The position numbers and the translations under genes were made by a program. The notes under the pieces were generated by a model that made no database searches, was not told the DNA's origin, and saw only the letters and a list, made by a program, of their open reading frames with translations. This document shows, piece after piece, positions 1 to 9,250 of a DNA stretch of 19,555 nt. The DNA comes from Terana coerulea. Lineage: Eukaryota > Basidiomycota > Agaricomycetes > Polyporales > Phanerochaetaceae. The stretch lies in assembly GCA_024811115.1 (NCBI GenBank), contig JAKOGH010000102.1, forward strand, positions 1-19,555, written 5' to 3'. Numbering within the stretch: position 1 is the first letter of the stretch; every line of letters starts with the position of its first letter.

Positions 1-457
1 TTCACGTTTGCTCTGCGCACGACGTTCTTTCCACGCGTGTACTGAATAGTAACGAGTATTGGGGCAGCGTATGTGGTATCGCGAAGTCGACATTCGTGAG
101 GAGTTACACTCTTGTCCACCGCGTCGGGATCCGTGCGGTCGGGAAAGCCAACTTGGATATCGGTGTACTTGAGCCAAAAGCGGGGATCGACATCGGACGT
201 CACCTTATTGTTGGCACGTAGTATATTCTTGATATCGACATCGACGAAGTAGTTGAAAGAATCAATGTGCTGCTTTACCAGGCCCTTGACCTTGAGGAAG
301 GCCGGAAGTAGCAGCCATTTGTCCTGTACAACATGAAATCGGGGCAAATTGACGATGGGACGATGGGACGCACCTCTACGGCCTTGATTGGATCTGTAAG
401 CCCAAGCCCTCGCCATTTGGGGACGCGCGACTCCCATCCTTCGTCCTCTGCGTCCAT
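1..457 (-). CDS. RPC2: RNA polymerase III second-largest subunit, N-terminal part (incomplete)
   Basis: This encodes the start of the beta-like core subunit of RNA polymerase III, which makes tRNA, 5S rRNA and other small RNAs in the nucleus. Exon 1 is 457-374 and ends in [11 protein letters not shown] 50-bp intron (373-324, GTGCGT...TACAG) follows in phase 0. Exon 2 runs from 323 off the window and begins [11 protein letters not shown]. Hallmarks of the RPC2 family rather than the Pol I or Pol II paralogues are [13 protein letters not shown] (about 243-281), [11 protein letters not shown] and [15 protein letters not shown] (HECRLRD at 78-98). About 135 residues are visible of a protein normally over 1,100 long. 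I chose the ATG at 457 because its context, ACCATGG, is strong; an in-frame ATG at 490 would add 11 residues. No stop or frameshift is seen, and codon use is GC-richer than everything to the right. Assignment comes from remembered family motifs and is secure; the exact start is not. Confidence 0.93.
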
Positions 458-606
458 GGTGAGGAGGAAAGAGTCGGTGCTTTTTGGCATTATACCACGG
501 GCAAGAACTCGACTGTACCCGGGCCGGTGCCGGATCATTGTACATTAATCGCAATGACCTCACAGGGTGTCACACGTCACAGAGGGTCGTACGGTAGACC
601 CACGAC
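458..606 (-). promoter_or_regulatory. Upstream region of the Pol III subunit gene
   Basis: These 149 bases separate the probable start codon from the inverted-repeat element to the right. They should hold the 5' UTR and core promoter, but I see no clear TATA box or other named site. The region ends in CCCACGAC (599-606), the left copy of the duplication made by the neighbouring element. Promoter content is inferred from position only. Confidence 0.4.
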
Positions 607-1246
607 AGGACCCCCGAATATGGGTCTGGATGCCTGTGGTCCGAACGGACAAAAATTTGGATTTAACCCCCTCTATGCCTGATTTTTGGCGGACAAAATG
701 GCCCAAATTTGGCCGAAGGCCTGTTGGTTGAACAGACATCTGGTGAACCGCATACGGATGCCTGTTGTAGCACGGACAGCTTGAGCAACTTGGAAGCTAC
801 GCTCAACACATTGTACATATTGTGGTGGTGTTGTGGTACAGCGTCCTATGGGAATAAGTCAAGTGGTTGGATATTCGACTCTGTTAGGTGGATGTTTTGG
901 CATTAATTTATGGTCCTCATTTTTTGGTAACTACTCATTCTCGTGACAGACAGAAAATGGGCACATACCAATGTAAATTCTCTCTCATACTCATGCTTGC
1001 AGAACAAACTATGATATATAAAGACGTTGGAGCGAAAAATGGTGAAAAACATCATTTTGGAAGGCCTATGGGCTCAAAATGGACAAATTTGAGAAAATCT
1101 GATCTCTGTTGCAAGAATGGACAAACTGCGGCCTACAGCCGCGGAACCTATTGTGAAATGGACATTTAGGGCACAGTTTGTGTTGGCATTTTGGCCTAAA
1201 TTTGGTCCCCAGCCAACAAGCATCCAGACCCATATTCGGAGGTCCT
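607..1246. mobile_element. 640-bp non-autonomous inverted-repeat element (MITE), 8-bp target duplication
   Basis: The left end (607-633) and the reverse complement of the right end (1246-1220) match over 27 bases with one mismatch; the shared core is CCGAATATGGGTCTGGATGC. Weaker pairing continues inward around AAATTTGG motifs. The element is bracketed by CCCACGAC (599-606) and CCTACGAC (1247-1254), an 8-bp duplication with one transition. An 8-bp duplication fits the hAT superfamily, but the ends do not decide it. Short open frames inside resemble no transposase, so the element is taken as non-autonomous. It lies in the likely promoter of the Pol III subunit gene. Confidence 0.78.
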
Positions 1247-1327
1247 CCTACGACATCCACGAGTCATGACCATATTGAGCGCCTGTCATGCTTTTATCAC
1301 ATTTGGCAGGCAAAGCGCAAAGTTGAG

Positions 1328-1533
1328 CAGACTCCTATCTGTCATGTATAGACAGAGAGGAGAGAGAAAGGGAGGAGGAGGAGAAGGTGCTTGACAGGTC
1401 GGATCTGACCATCCAATATTTCAAAGGCTCCCTACTGTTCATATACGACTGGCAGAAAACAAATGTGAACAACTTATATAAGCATGATGGGGGATGCCAA
1501 AAATAATGCTATGCTCGAATTTCTGAAAACTCC
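1328..1533 (+). repeat. Left terminal inverted-repeat arm of the Mutator-like element
   Basis: It pairs with 11975-12182 in inverted orientation. Shared landmarks include a purine-rich GAGAGAGAAAG run (1364-1374 region), a GATCTGAC block, a TTTCAAAGGCT-like block and AATAATGC followed by GAAAACTCC. The arm is interrupted at 1534 by the hAT-like element and resumes at 1873. Confidence 0.8.
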
Positions 1534-1872
1534 TAGTGATAGGCAGGGGTTCGCAAACCTTCCAAGAGTTAAGGGTAAGGGGAAGGGGAAAGTTAACCCT
1601 TGTCTGGCAGGGGATTGTATTCAAGCACTAGGCATATTGCTAGAGAGGGCTGCAAGTGTTATAAGTGCTTTCTATACTAATGCAAGCTACTCAAATAAAA
1701 GACTGACATTATAAGTAAGTGGGGAAAGCATTTAAAGCACTATTTTCAGCTTATTTTGACAAGGGTTTGAAGGGTAACCCTCAACCCTTACCCTTCATGA
1801 GGGTAAGGGTATTGGAGGGTAATGGTAAGGGTTTCCCTCTAAACATGGAGGGTTTACCCTTGCCAATCACTA
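1534..1872. mobile_element. hAT-like MITE with GGGTAA-rich subterminal repeats
   Basis: The ends are TAGTGATAGGCAGGGGT on the left and, reverse-complemented, TAGTGATTGGCAAGGGT on the right. They are flanked by perfect 8-bp duplications AAAACTCC (1526-1533 and 1873-1880). The uninterrupted sequence survives in the other arm of the host element (around 11978-11990, minus strand), which acts as an empty site. Inside are clusters of GGGTAA/TTACCC units and a perfect 11-bp inverted repeat, ACCCTTACCCT (1784-1794) against AGGGTAAGGGT (1800-1810). In hAT elements such subterminal repeats usually bind transposase; that role here is inference. At 339 bp without a transposase it is non-autonomous. Confidence 0.85.
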
Positions 1873-1929
1873 AAAACTCCCATCACTGCCATCAACATAA
1901 CTTAGTACCACCTGCATTCGAGTCCTGAT

Positions 1930-2480
1930 TGTTACAAATTTCCCTCAGCACTAGTTCATAGCGCTTAGAGCGTAACATCAAGTCATAGAACATATCACCA
2001 AGTCATCACACAACATTATAAGATGCTGGATCAGTTTGCCATGTGCTTGTTGCATGGTTATTAGAGATATACCTTATAAAAACATAGGATCCAGAACTAT
2101 GACTTTAGTATGATGTCAGTATGATGTCAATATGACATCACAGACTGGTAGTATACAGTAGCTTGATTAGAACATCTAGATAGTGTTGATGTTAGTATAA
2201 TAGCTAGGTCAGATCTGATAAGGAAGTTAGAGTGGCAGTATGCTCCAGAGCCTTGATCAGACATCACCTGACTATATCAGTCAGCATATAGTATTGGAGG
2301 TCTTAGATAGTGTCTGGGGTCCCTCTACACATGTATATAAAGAGGCTGGTCTGTGAGCTAAACCCCCAGACTCAACAACATTGTTGATTTATATTTACTC
2401 TACTAGCTCTACTCAAGTCCCTCTGCTTTCCTCACCTCTTTCAAGTCATCCCAGCAGGTGAGTATTGTAGTTTTGTGATA
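1930..2480 (+). repeat. 5' LTR of the chromovirus
   Basis: This 551-bp LTR starts TGTTACAAATTT and ends TTTTGTGATA; related copies start TGTCACAAATTT, so the ends form a short imperfect inverted repeat. It is 25 bp shorter than the 3' LTR, mainly through loss of a segment after 2094. It contains stacked GATGTC motifs (about 2110-2142), a TATA box (2334-2340) and the presumed RNA start around 2367. Differences from the 3' LTR are mostly C-T and G-A, many at former CpG sites. Confidence 0.95.
2334..2340 (+). promoter_or_regulatory. TATA box of the LTR promoter
   Basis: TATATAA is followed about 32 nt later by the segment that also pairs with the primer-binding site (2367-2378). The motif and spacing are kept in the 3' LTR (11432-11440, then 11464) and, reverse-complemented, in the solo LTRs. 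The transcription start itself is inferred. Confidence 0.75.
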
Positions 2481-2482
2481 GT

Positions 2483-2494
2483 TTGTTGAATCTA
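2483..2494 (+). other. Primer-binding site, self-priming (Tf1-like) type
   Basis: The sequence just after the LTR, TTGTTGAATCTA, does not contain the TGG expected from a tRNA 3' end. Its reverse complement matches 11 of 12 bases of TAGACTCAACAA, found about 32 nt downstream of the TATA box in the solo LTR 8516-9091. The 5' LTR keeps CAGACTCAACAA at 2367-2378 and the 3' LTR keeps TAGACTCAACGA at 11464-11475. In Tf1 and relatives the folded 5' end of the RNA primes its own reverse transcription; the same arrangement is inferred here. Confidence 0.7.
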
Positions 2495-3150
2495 CTCTGC
2501 TGCTCATTGTTGCTGTTAAGGGCAACAAGCAGGACCTTTGTTGCAGTGTTGTGCAGTGTACATATCATTATTCACAGTGTATCAAAATGAACACTGTTGC
2601 TATTTGGGTTCTAGAGGATCTTGCCACCATTTTGCAAAGGACCGAGGCTATGAGCTAGTCGCAATCAGGGACTATGCTTTGTATCATTGAAAAGCACCAT
2701 GGCTTAGGCCGTGGGCTGCCACTATAGCAGCATGCTGATCTTTATGCCAATTCTTAAATGTAAAGAGGTGCTTGCTGCACTGTATAGCATGAAACAACAT
2801 TTTGGTATAACTTACCTTCAGGCAGTTGCTGCTATGAGCCTTGAATGTAGACAGCAAAATAATTTGGGCGAGCATAGAGTTTATGTAATATTGGCTCAAA
2901 AACCTTTTGCTGCATAGCTGGAACCGTGTCAGAGGCCCATATACCACTTTTGATTGAGTTGGTACCTTCAGACCTAGTGAGAGAAACTAGGCCGTTGTCG
3001 ACACTACTGATTGTATGCATTAAGACCACACAACCACAATAGGTCATTCCATTCGTTCACCATTTTCTGTACTGTGTTTGCTGAAATAGAGACCAGTACT
3101 GATACTGCTGTTAGGCAACCATGCTAAAAGTACCTTTTGCATTCACCACC
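2495..3150 (+). other. Retrotransposon leader, no recognised protein
   Basis: This lies between the primer-binding site and the first readable Gag-like sequence. An ATG at 2587 opens 23 codons before a stop. A later frame at about 2711-2917 has 68 codons rich in hydrophobic residues but matches no family I know. It could be RNA leader and packaging sequence or decayed coding sequence. Confidence 0.4.
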
Positions 3151-5438
3151 TATATAAAAACAAGCCTTTAGGCCTTCGCGAAACACATCTCTCCTTCAAA
3201 GGAGGTCCAAGCCAAGTATGCCAATATTTGCAAGCTTTGAAAGGTCTATAACCCTAATATCTCTAAGCCGCACTCTTATCCTCTCACTCCTGAAAGAGTA
3301 AGCAGCATACAGAGGAGGCTCAAGCTGACGTGTTGCTCAAGCGCATCAAGTCTTACACCTTGTTCAAGCAGTATCAAAAGAGCTGCTCAACCACCTCTTC
3401 GACCTCTTGCTGCCACTTATTGAACGGCTTGCACCTTGCGAAGAGTATCAGATCCCTAAGCTGGCCCCAGCTAAGCTTCATTTTCATTGAACAAAGCTGC
3501 TCAAGCATTTTAATAAACTCCAGCCGATGCTTGAGGCAATTAAAGTTTGCCTTGACCCAAACTTTGAGAAACTCTGTGAAAGGACTCACTGCAGGACATC
3601 AGTCATGCCAAAGGGTGCAGGTACCTGAGGAGATTTGGAACAAGCTCTGGGGCTAGTATAATAAGTTTCAGAATGTTTACAAGAATCTGGACTTAGTGGG
3701 GCAGAAGTTGGGTAATAAACAGTGGAGAGAGTTGACTGGCGCACTGAAGCATATTGGAAAGGTTTTGTTTACGAACCTAAATGGTAGATTTGCAGAGATT
3801 TGTAGTCAACTAGCAGCCCTTGAGGTAACAATCTCCAAGACTGCTAATTAAACTCTGCATTTACTACTCAGAATAACTGGCTAGCATGCAACAACCAACT
3901 CAACCTTTTGTGTTCGAAGTTTTATTAAAATTGGGACTAATATAAAGAGCAGAAATGTCTTCTTTCACTAACTTTGTTCCTGACTGCACTCACGGAGGTC
4001 ATTGCTAACCCTGTAGTGGCCCTTCTGCACGATGTCAATACCAACTCTGCTTGCTTTAGTGATGCATAGTTGACAGCTATTCTCCACATAGCACAAAATG
4101 CATTCACTCAGTTTGTTTGAATCAGCATGAACTTTGCCCAAGGACATGTCAGGCCACTTCGGCCATGCACATAATATAATATATGAAGCAACTGACAATT
4201 AGCAGCACCAGATTGAGGAGTTGGAGAATACAGCTCTCGAGCAAGCCTCAAAATTCGGTCTCTGAAGAAGCTTGTGAAAGCTTATAAAGCTACTATTGAG
4301 GCCTATAAGGCCCAAGCTGACAAAATTCCTGTAGATGGAGGTAGTGGTCGGTGCATCTCAAAATGCCTGATCCTCCCACCTTTGATGGTGCGAAGAATAG
4401 CCTCAAAAGTGATTGAACTACATCACCTTATACTGCAAGCATACACAGATTGCAACAGACAAGCAACACATTGCCTTGTCCTCAGTCATTTGCACAGCAC
4501 TACCACAACTTATATAAAGTCCTATGTGAACAAGTAGCGGAACAACCAGCCTATTGGCACATAGCTCAAATTCATCAAGAAGATGCAAGGTATATACGAG
4601 CAGCGCGATGAGAAACAAAGTGCCAAGGAAGAACTCGATAACCTCTGGAACAATAAGGATCTGGCCTGGAAAGACTTTGTCTAATACACAAGAAGTACAA
4701 GGCTCTAGCCCAGATTGTAAAATATCAGGACAAGCTGCACATTGACAAAATTAAAGGAGTGCTTCCCAGGATATATGCCAGACAATGGTTGTCCTTGTCT
4801 TTTAGTGGTGCTGAGCCTAAGAAATAAGAAGCCTATCTCGATACTCTGCTGCAACTATACAAGGAGCTCCACCTAGAACAGTTAAAAGATTTGGTGTTTG
4901 GCAACAATGGCACTAGTAAGAACATAGTAGAGGCAAACAAGCAGTCGAAGGATAAAGGCAAGGGCAAAGTGAAGGAAACCAACTGAGCAGAGACGTCCGG
5001 CAAATACAAGTTCTGCTAAATCTGCTTTAGTAAGGGTAAAAACTCATGCACCAAAACCCACAACACAAACGACTGCTACAACAACCCAAAAATGCCAACT
5101 CTGGCAAAGGTTCTTTGTTGTCATCCCCATTGTCCTTTGGCAGCAACAGCAGCAACAAGAATCAGAGCAGCGGTGCTTTTGGTTCTGGTGGGAACTCAGG
5201 TTCTAAGTTAAAGGGCAAGCAGTCCTCCAAAAACTGTCTCACGGAGCTTTTGAGCTTTATGTCTGATAACAACAACAATGCTTCCCTTGGTAACGTCAAA
5301 GTCAACTTAGTGAGCTTCCATAAGCCGAGCAAATCTGAGCTTACCAAAATGGAAGCAACTGAGCACAGCAATGAACCTCGGTTTGGCCCAGGCAAACGTC
5401 CATGGGTTAATTTCCAGACTCAGATGAATTTTGCCTAG
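3150..5438 (+). pseudogene. gag: gag, structural polyprotein (decayed)
   Basis: Gag forms the cytoplasmic particle that packages element RNA. Readable pieces, in several frames, are a helix-rich stretch at about 3330-3590; another at about 3622-3850 containing NKQWRELTGALKHIGK; a coiled-coil-like stretch at about 4205-4320 with QIEELENTALEQ and AYKATIEAYKAQ; then PDPPTFDGAK at 4366-4395, the usual start of a Ty3/gypsy capsid. A zinc-knuckle-like cluster follows at 5011-5080: two cysteines two residues apart, with a stop between them, then THNTNDCY. A frame change near an A-run (5089-5093) leads to a Ser/Asn/Gly-rich linker, open to 5438. A second TATA-like sequence lies at 3152-3158. The coding part before PDPPTFDG is long for a chromovirus Gag. 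The start codon cannot be fixed. Confidence 0.8.
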
Positions 5439-5574
5439 GGAATGTAGAGGCTAATGCCTATGATTTACATTCCTGGAATGATACACCCTTATCAGCTCTA
5501 AAGTGGATTCAGGTGAAGTAGTATTGGAATCTTGTATAACTAGCATAGCTCGCAACAAGAAAACGTTCTTTTAG

Positions 5575-5910
5575 ACTTCCAGAGTAACGCTTTGGGTGTG
5601 TGGTTTTAAAGTGCAGGCTAAGGCTTTAGTGGACTCAGGTGCCATAACGAGCTTCATCGATAAATTGTTTGTTGAAAGAAATCATCTGGCAACTAATTGT
5701 ATGGCAAAGTCTGCATGGGTCAACGTAACCAAATGCAGACAGAACTCAAACTAAGTGGGATAAATTCGCGATTATGTCTGTGCTTATATTCAAATTGGTG
5801 GTCATAAGTCTACTTGTATACTGTATGTTACACAGTTAGAAGACAAAGACATGATGATTGGCTACAACTTCTTGTGATACAACCCCAAGATTGACTGGGA
5901 AAAGGCGAAT
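5575..5910 (+). pseudogene. Retropepsin-like aspartic protease domain (decayed)
   Basis: This domain would cut the Gag-Pol polyprotein. In one frame the text reads ALVDSGAITSFIDK, with the catalytic-type DSGA at 5632-5643. About 200 bases later DMMIGYNFL (near 5848-5874) is followed by a stop and YNPKIDW, matching the conserved C-terminal (I/L)G..F/WL...NP.IDW part of Ty3/gypsy proteases. An internal stop at 5875-5877 and stops upstream show it is dead. The upstream stretch 5440-5575 is part of the same open region but holds no motif I recognise. Confidence 0.85.
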
Positions 5911-6212
5911 TGGAGTTTACCACATGTCCTGAGAGCTGCATTACCAATCAAGCCCCTTAAAATATGAGTTAGTGAAGTTGAAACTGATGAGCTTCAACTT
6001 AAGTCGGATTTTCCGTAGGAATCCTCTCTGGACAAATTTGGAGACAAGGATACAGATAATCCATTCATCAACTGGGTAGACATTGATGTTCCCAATAACT
6101 GCACATAAGCAGAAGTTATTGCGGCTATGTTTGACAAAAGGACATGGACAAGATTCTGGAGGACTCTGATGATGAAGACACCGTCAAATAGAAGTCGCAC
6201 GTATCTGAATAG
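5911..6212 (+). pseudogene. Pol linker between protease and reverse transcriptase
   Basis: The sequence is acidic and low in structure where readable, for example DELQLKSDFP and DKDTDNPFINWVDIDVP (about 5980-6090). No catalytic motif is visible. It connects protease to the reverse transcriptase, as expected in a Ty3/gypsy Pol. Several stops interrupt it. Confidence 0.55.
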
Positions 6213-7535
6213 TTACACAAGTATAGCAATGTGTTTTCCAAGTGCAAGTTAGAGCGCATGCCAGTATGCAAGACGTATAATCATCTAATTGACTTTGTGG
6301 AAGGAGCCTCTTTCTAAAGCCAGCTAAACTATACCTGCTATCTCTCAAAAGAAAAACTCTTTGGATGAATAGATCAATGAAGAACAATGGAAAGGTTACA
6401 TTTGACTTTCCAAGTCACCAGTTGCAGCACTATTTTTCTTTATCAAAAGCACAATAGTGGATTACGTCTGTGTATGGACTACCATGCACTCAATGAAATT
6501 ACCGTGAAGAACCACTATCCAATTCCAAGAATTGCTAACCTGATTGACTCGCTGCCTTAGGCATCTATCTTTACAAAGATTGACCTTCGGTGGAGCTATA
6601 ATAGCATCTAAATCTGTGAGGGGAGATGAATGGAAAATGGCATTTATCATAAAACATAGTCTATTTGAGGCAACCATCATGTATTTCAGTTTCCCAACAC
6701 ACCAGCTACATTCCAAGCTATGACGAATGACGTCCTAGGTGACTTGATTCAACAAAGACAAGTCATGGTGTATTTGGATGATATTTTGATTTTTGGCAAC
6801 AATTTGAAGGAACGTTGCATGCTTGTCAAAGAAGTGCCAAAAAGGCTTCGTAATAACAGTTTCTACACAAAAGCAGAGAAGTGCTTCTTTGAGAAAGACC
6901 AGATTGAATATTTTGGCATGATTATCTCAAAGGGCAGTATCGCAAAGGCAGAGCTCAACATATAACCAGAACAAGCAGATTAGAGTAGATGGGGAATAGA
7001 TGATAAAACATGTATGAGGAGGGCAACGAAGGCTAACTCTAAGTAGACCTCACAGAACAGGCAAGCAGGTGCCGATGCTTATCTCTAATGACCAGGAGTT
7101 AGCATTGCTATAATGTACAGTCATAGAATACATACCTTGTCCCCAAATGACCAAGAGGTCAAGATGAAGGACAAGGCCAAAGAGTCCAGAATGCTAAGAG
7201 TCCGAGAGGGTAGGAAGAATTGAGCCATACGTAGGCGCTAAGCGCCGGGATCATCGGAATGGAGTTCAAGGCTCTGGGGCTGCTATCAGGTCATGTATCT
7301 GTGCTAAATAAATGCGAGGAAAATGAAAAAATACTATGTATGTCTGTCCATATGCAACAGGCAGCGTTGCAATGGATCCTGTAAAGATATCAGGAGTTCT
7401 TGAGTAGCCAGTATTGACAAAGTCAAACATATGCAGGCTTTCTTAGGCTTTGCAAAATTCTATTGCAGGTTTATACAGAACTTTGCCAAGCTATCCAGGC
7501 CACTCACAGATCTAACAAAAGGATCAACCTTAGAT
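6213..7535 (+). pseudogene. pol: Reverse transcriptase domain, interrupted by a repeat insertion
   Basis: The domain copies element RNA into DNA. Its N-terminal part reads HKYSNVFSK (about 6216). RLCMDYHALNEITVKNHYP (6465 on) is the fingers/palm region, followed by a stop and ASIFTKIDL. The catalytic YLDD box is intact at 6771-6782, within an open stretch 6720-6965. At about 6946 coding sequence stops abruptly and an unrelated repeat of about 410 bp follows. Pol resumes at 7360 with GSVAMDPVKI and then [21 protein letters not shown] (about 7432-7495), the thumb/connection region. Before that insertion the domain would have been of normal length. Stops near 6558 and 6614 mark further decay. 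Confidence 0.95.
6946..7359 (+). mobile_element. Unclassified ~410-bp repeat, copy 1, inserted in the reverse transcriptase
   Basis: The reverse complement of this segment recurs at 8262-9247, once the solo LTR there is removed. The shared ends are GAGCTCAACAT on the left (6951) and CATATGC on the right (near 7349-7355). The RT reading shows what was split: GGCAGTATCGCAA (6933-6945) and GGCAGCGTTGCAA (7360-7372) flank it and encode the same GS(I/V)A stretch, so a 13-bp duplication with three transitions is likely. I see no LTR termini, poly(A) tail, inverted termini or transposase. The longer duplication would suit a retroposon, but the class is unresolved. Confidence 0.7.
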
Positions 7536-7539
7536 TTGG

Positions 7540-8015
7540 GAAGCTGACAAACAAGTGGCATTTAAGGCACTGAAAAAGGCCTTCACTTCAGCATCTATAC
7601 TACATATTCTGGATGATGTAAACCCATTCAGACTATCGACCAATGCAAGTAACTTTGCAATTGATGCAGTGCTGTCGCGAACGGGATCCTGCTAACAAAA
7701 TGTGGCACCCTATTGCCTTTCGGCTCTAAGTTTTTCAATGTATATGAATGTAACTATGAGATTTATAACAGAGTTGCTCACTATTTTACAAGCCCTAAAA
7801 GAGTACAAACACTATTTGAAGGGACACCTGGAAAAGTTTGAGATCCAGTTGGATCGGCAAAATCTGACTTACTTCCAACTAGCCCAAAAGTTGACACAGA
7901 GACAAGTGCGATGGGCTTTATACCTAACATAATTTAACTATTCTCTACATCACAAGCCTGGAAAGACAATGCAAGCTGAAGACCCTCTGTCCAGGAGGCC
8001 AGAATATGAAAAGGG
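7540..8015 (+). pseudogene. RNase H domain of Pol (decayed)
   Basis: RNase H removes the RNA strand after copying. Landmarks are PFRLSTNASNFAIDAVLSR (about 7624-7680), ELLTILQALKEYKHYLKGH (about 7768-7824), LDRQNLTYF (about 7849-7875) and a C-terminal DPLSRRPEY (about 7980-8007) after HHKPGKT. The first catalytic aspartate, normally TDAS, is asparagine here (AAT at 7642-7644), a single G-to-A change. A stop at 7930-7932 separates the last two blocks, and a frame problem lies near 7690. The order after the RT thumb is normal for Ty3/gypsy. Confidence 0.88.
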
Positions 8016-8261
8016 GTAAAGCTTGACAACCAAGATCAAATTTTGCTCAAATCGGAATATTTCACCATCTGGGCTGTCGGGGCTTCCCATGAGGCACCTG
8101 TTAATGACAACCAAATCTTAAGTGAGGTCAAAGAAGCATTGCTATCAGATGATGTTACAAAGGGCTATAAGTCATTGTTGAAGTTGTAACCTAGAGAATT
8201 TGGTAAAAGTCTCAAGAAATGGAACTATGAGAACAGATCACTACTATTTCGTGGCAATGTC
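8016..8261 (+). pseudogene. Pol tether between RNase H and integrase
   Basis: Readable pieces are EVKEALLSDDVTKGYKSLL (about 8123-8180) and WNYENRSLLFRGNV (about 8222-8261), the usual lead-in to a Ty3/gypsy integrase. The reading is cut at 8261 by the second repeat copy and continues with SANSKI at 9251. Confidence 0.65.
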
Positions 8262-9247
8262 GCATATGAACATACATGCATAGTATCATTTTCCATTTCT
8301 TGCATTTGTTTAGTACAGATACATGGCCCTGGTAGTAGCTCCAGAGCCTCTAGACTTCATTCCGATGATCATGGCACTTAGCGCCCAAATGCGGCTCAAT
8401 TCTTCCCACGTTCTCGGACACTTAGCACTTTGGACCCTCTAGCCTTGTCCTCATCTCGACTTCTTGGTCATTTGGGGGCAAGGTATGTATTTGATACACT
8501 GTACACAGTAGAAATTATCACAAAACTATAATACTCACCTGCTGGGATGACTTTGAAAGAAGTGGGGAAAGCAGAGGGACTTGAGTAGAGCTAGTAAAGC
8601 AGATATGAATCAATGATATTGTTGAGTCTAGAAGTTTAGCCCACAGACCAGCCTTTTTATATACATGTATAGAGGGACCCCAGACACTATCTAAGACCTC
8701 CAATACCATATGCTGACTGATACAGTCAGATAATGTCTGACTAAGGCTTCAGAGCATACCGCCACTCTAACTTCTTTATCAGATCAGATCTAGCTATCAT
8801 GCTAACATCAACACTATCTAGATGTTCTAATTGAGCTACTGTACACTACTAGTCCATGATATCATACTGACATCATACTGACATCATACTGAGGTCATAG
8901 TCCAGAACAGTTCTAGACCAAAGTCCTGGATCTTACGTCCCATATAAGGCATATCTCTGATGTCCATATGATAAGCACATAGCAAACTGATCTAGCATCT
9001 TGTAACACTGTGTGACGACTTGGTGACATGTTCTGTGACTTGATGTTACACTCTAAGCGCTATAGACTAGCGCTGAGGGAAATTTATGACAGAAATGCTA
9101 ACTTGGTCATTAGGGACAATTATCGGCATCTGCTTGCCTGTTCTGTGAGATCTACCTGGAGCTGGCCTTTGTCGCCCTCCTCATATGTGTTTTATCATCT
9201 ATTCCCCATTCACTTTGATCCACTCGTTTTGGTTACATGTTGAGCTC
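8262..9247 (-). mobile_element. Unclassified ~410-bp repeat, copy 2, split by a solo LTR
   Basis: The two pieces, 8262-8510 and 9097-9247, together are the reverse complement of the repeat at 6946-7359, about 400 bp without the LTR and its duplication. The target was Pol: AATGTC before and GTCTCC after rejoin as the frame for GNVSAN, so only a 3-bp duplication (GTC) is evident. Identity between the copies is moderate, with mainly transition differences by eye. It was in place before the solo LTR entered. Confidence 0.75.
8516..9091 (-). repeat. Solo LTR of the same chromovirus family, inverted
   Basis: Reverse-complemented, this 576-bp segment is co-linear with the 3' LTR and has the same length. 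It starts TGTCATAAATTT and ends TTTTGTGATA. It is flanked by perfect 5-bp duplications GAAAT (8511-8515 and 9092-9096). No internal sequence is present, so it most likely arose by LTR-LTR recombination after insertion of a second element inside the first. It keeps TATATAAA and TAGACTCAACAA, the least altered copy of the presumed RNA 5' end. Confidence 0.93.
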
Positions 9248-9250
9248 GTC

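Noticed and set aside
709..1169. Open frames of 65 and 93 codons inside the first MITE
   Set aside because: They show no domain, low-complexity repeats of the same AAATTTGG-type text, and lie between matched inverted ends; most likely chance.
1560..1870. Possible telomere or interstitial telomeric array
   Set aside because: Units are on both strands and irregular, and the segment has inverted ends with a perfect 8-bp duplication, so a MITE explains it better.
2481..2500. tRNA-type primer-binding site
   Set aside because: No TGG follows the LTR and no match to a tRNA 3' end that I recognise; the self-priming match is better.
7255..7290. GAGTTCAAGGCTC as a Pol III B box, which would make the ~410-bp repeat a SINE
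   Set aside because: It departs from the GGTTCGA-type consensus, no A box is placed upstream, and no tail is seen.
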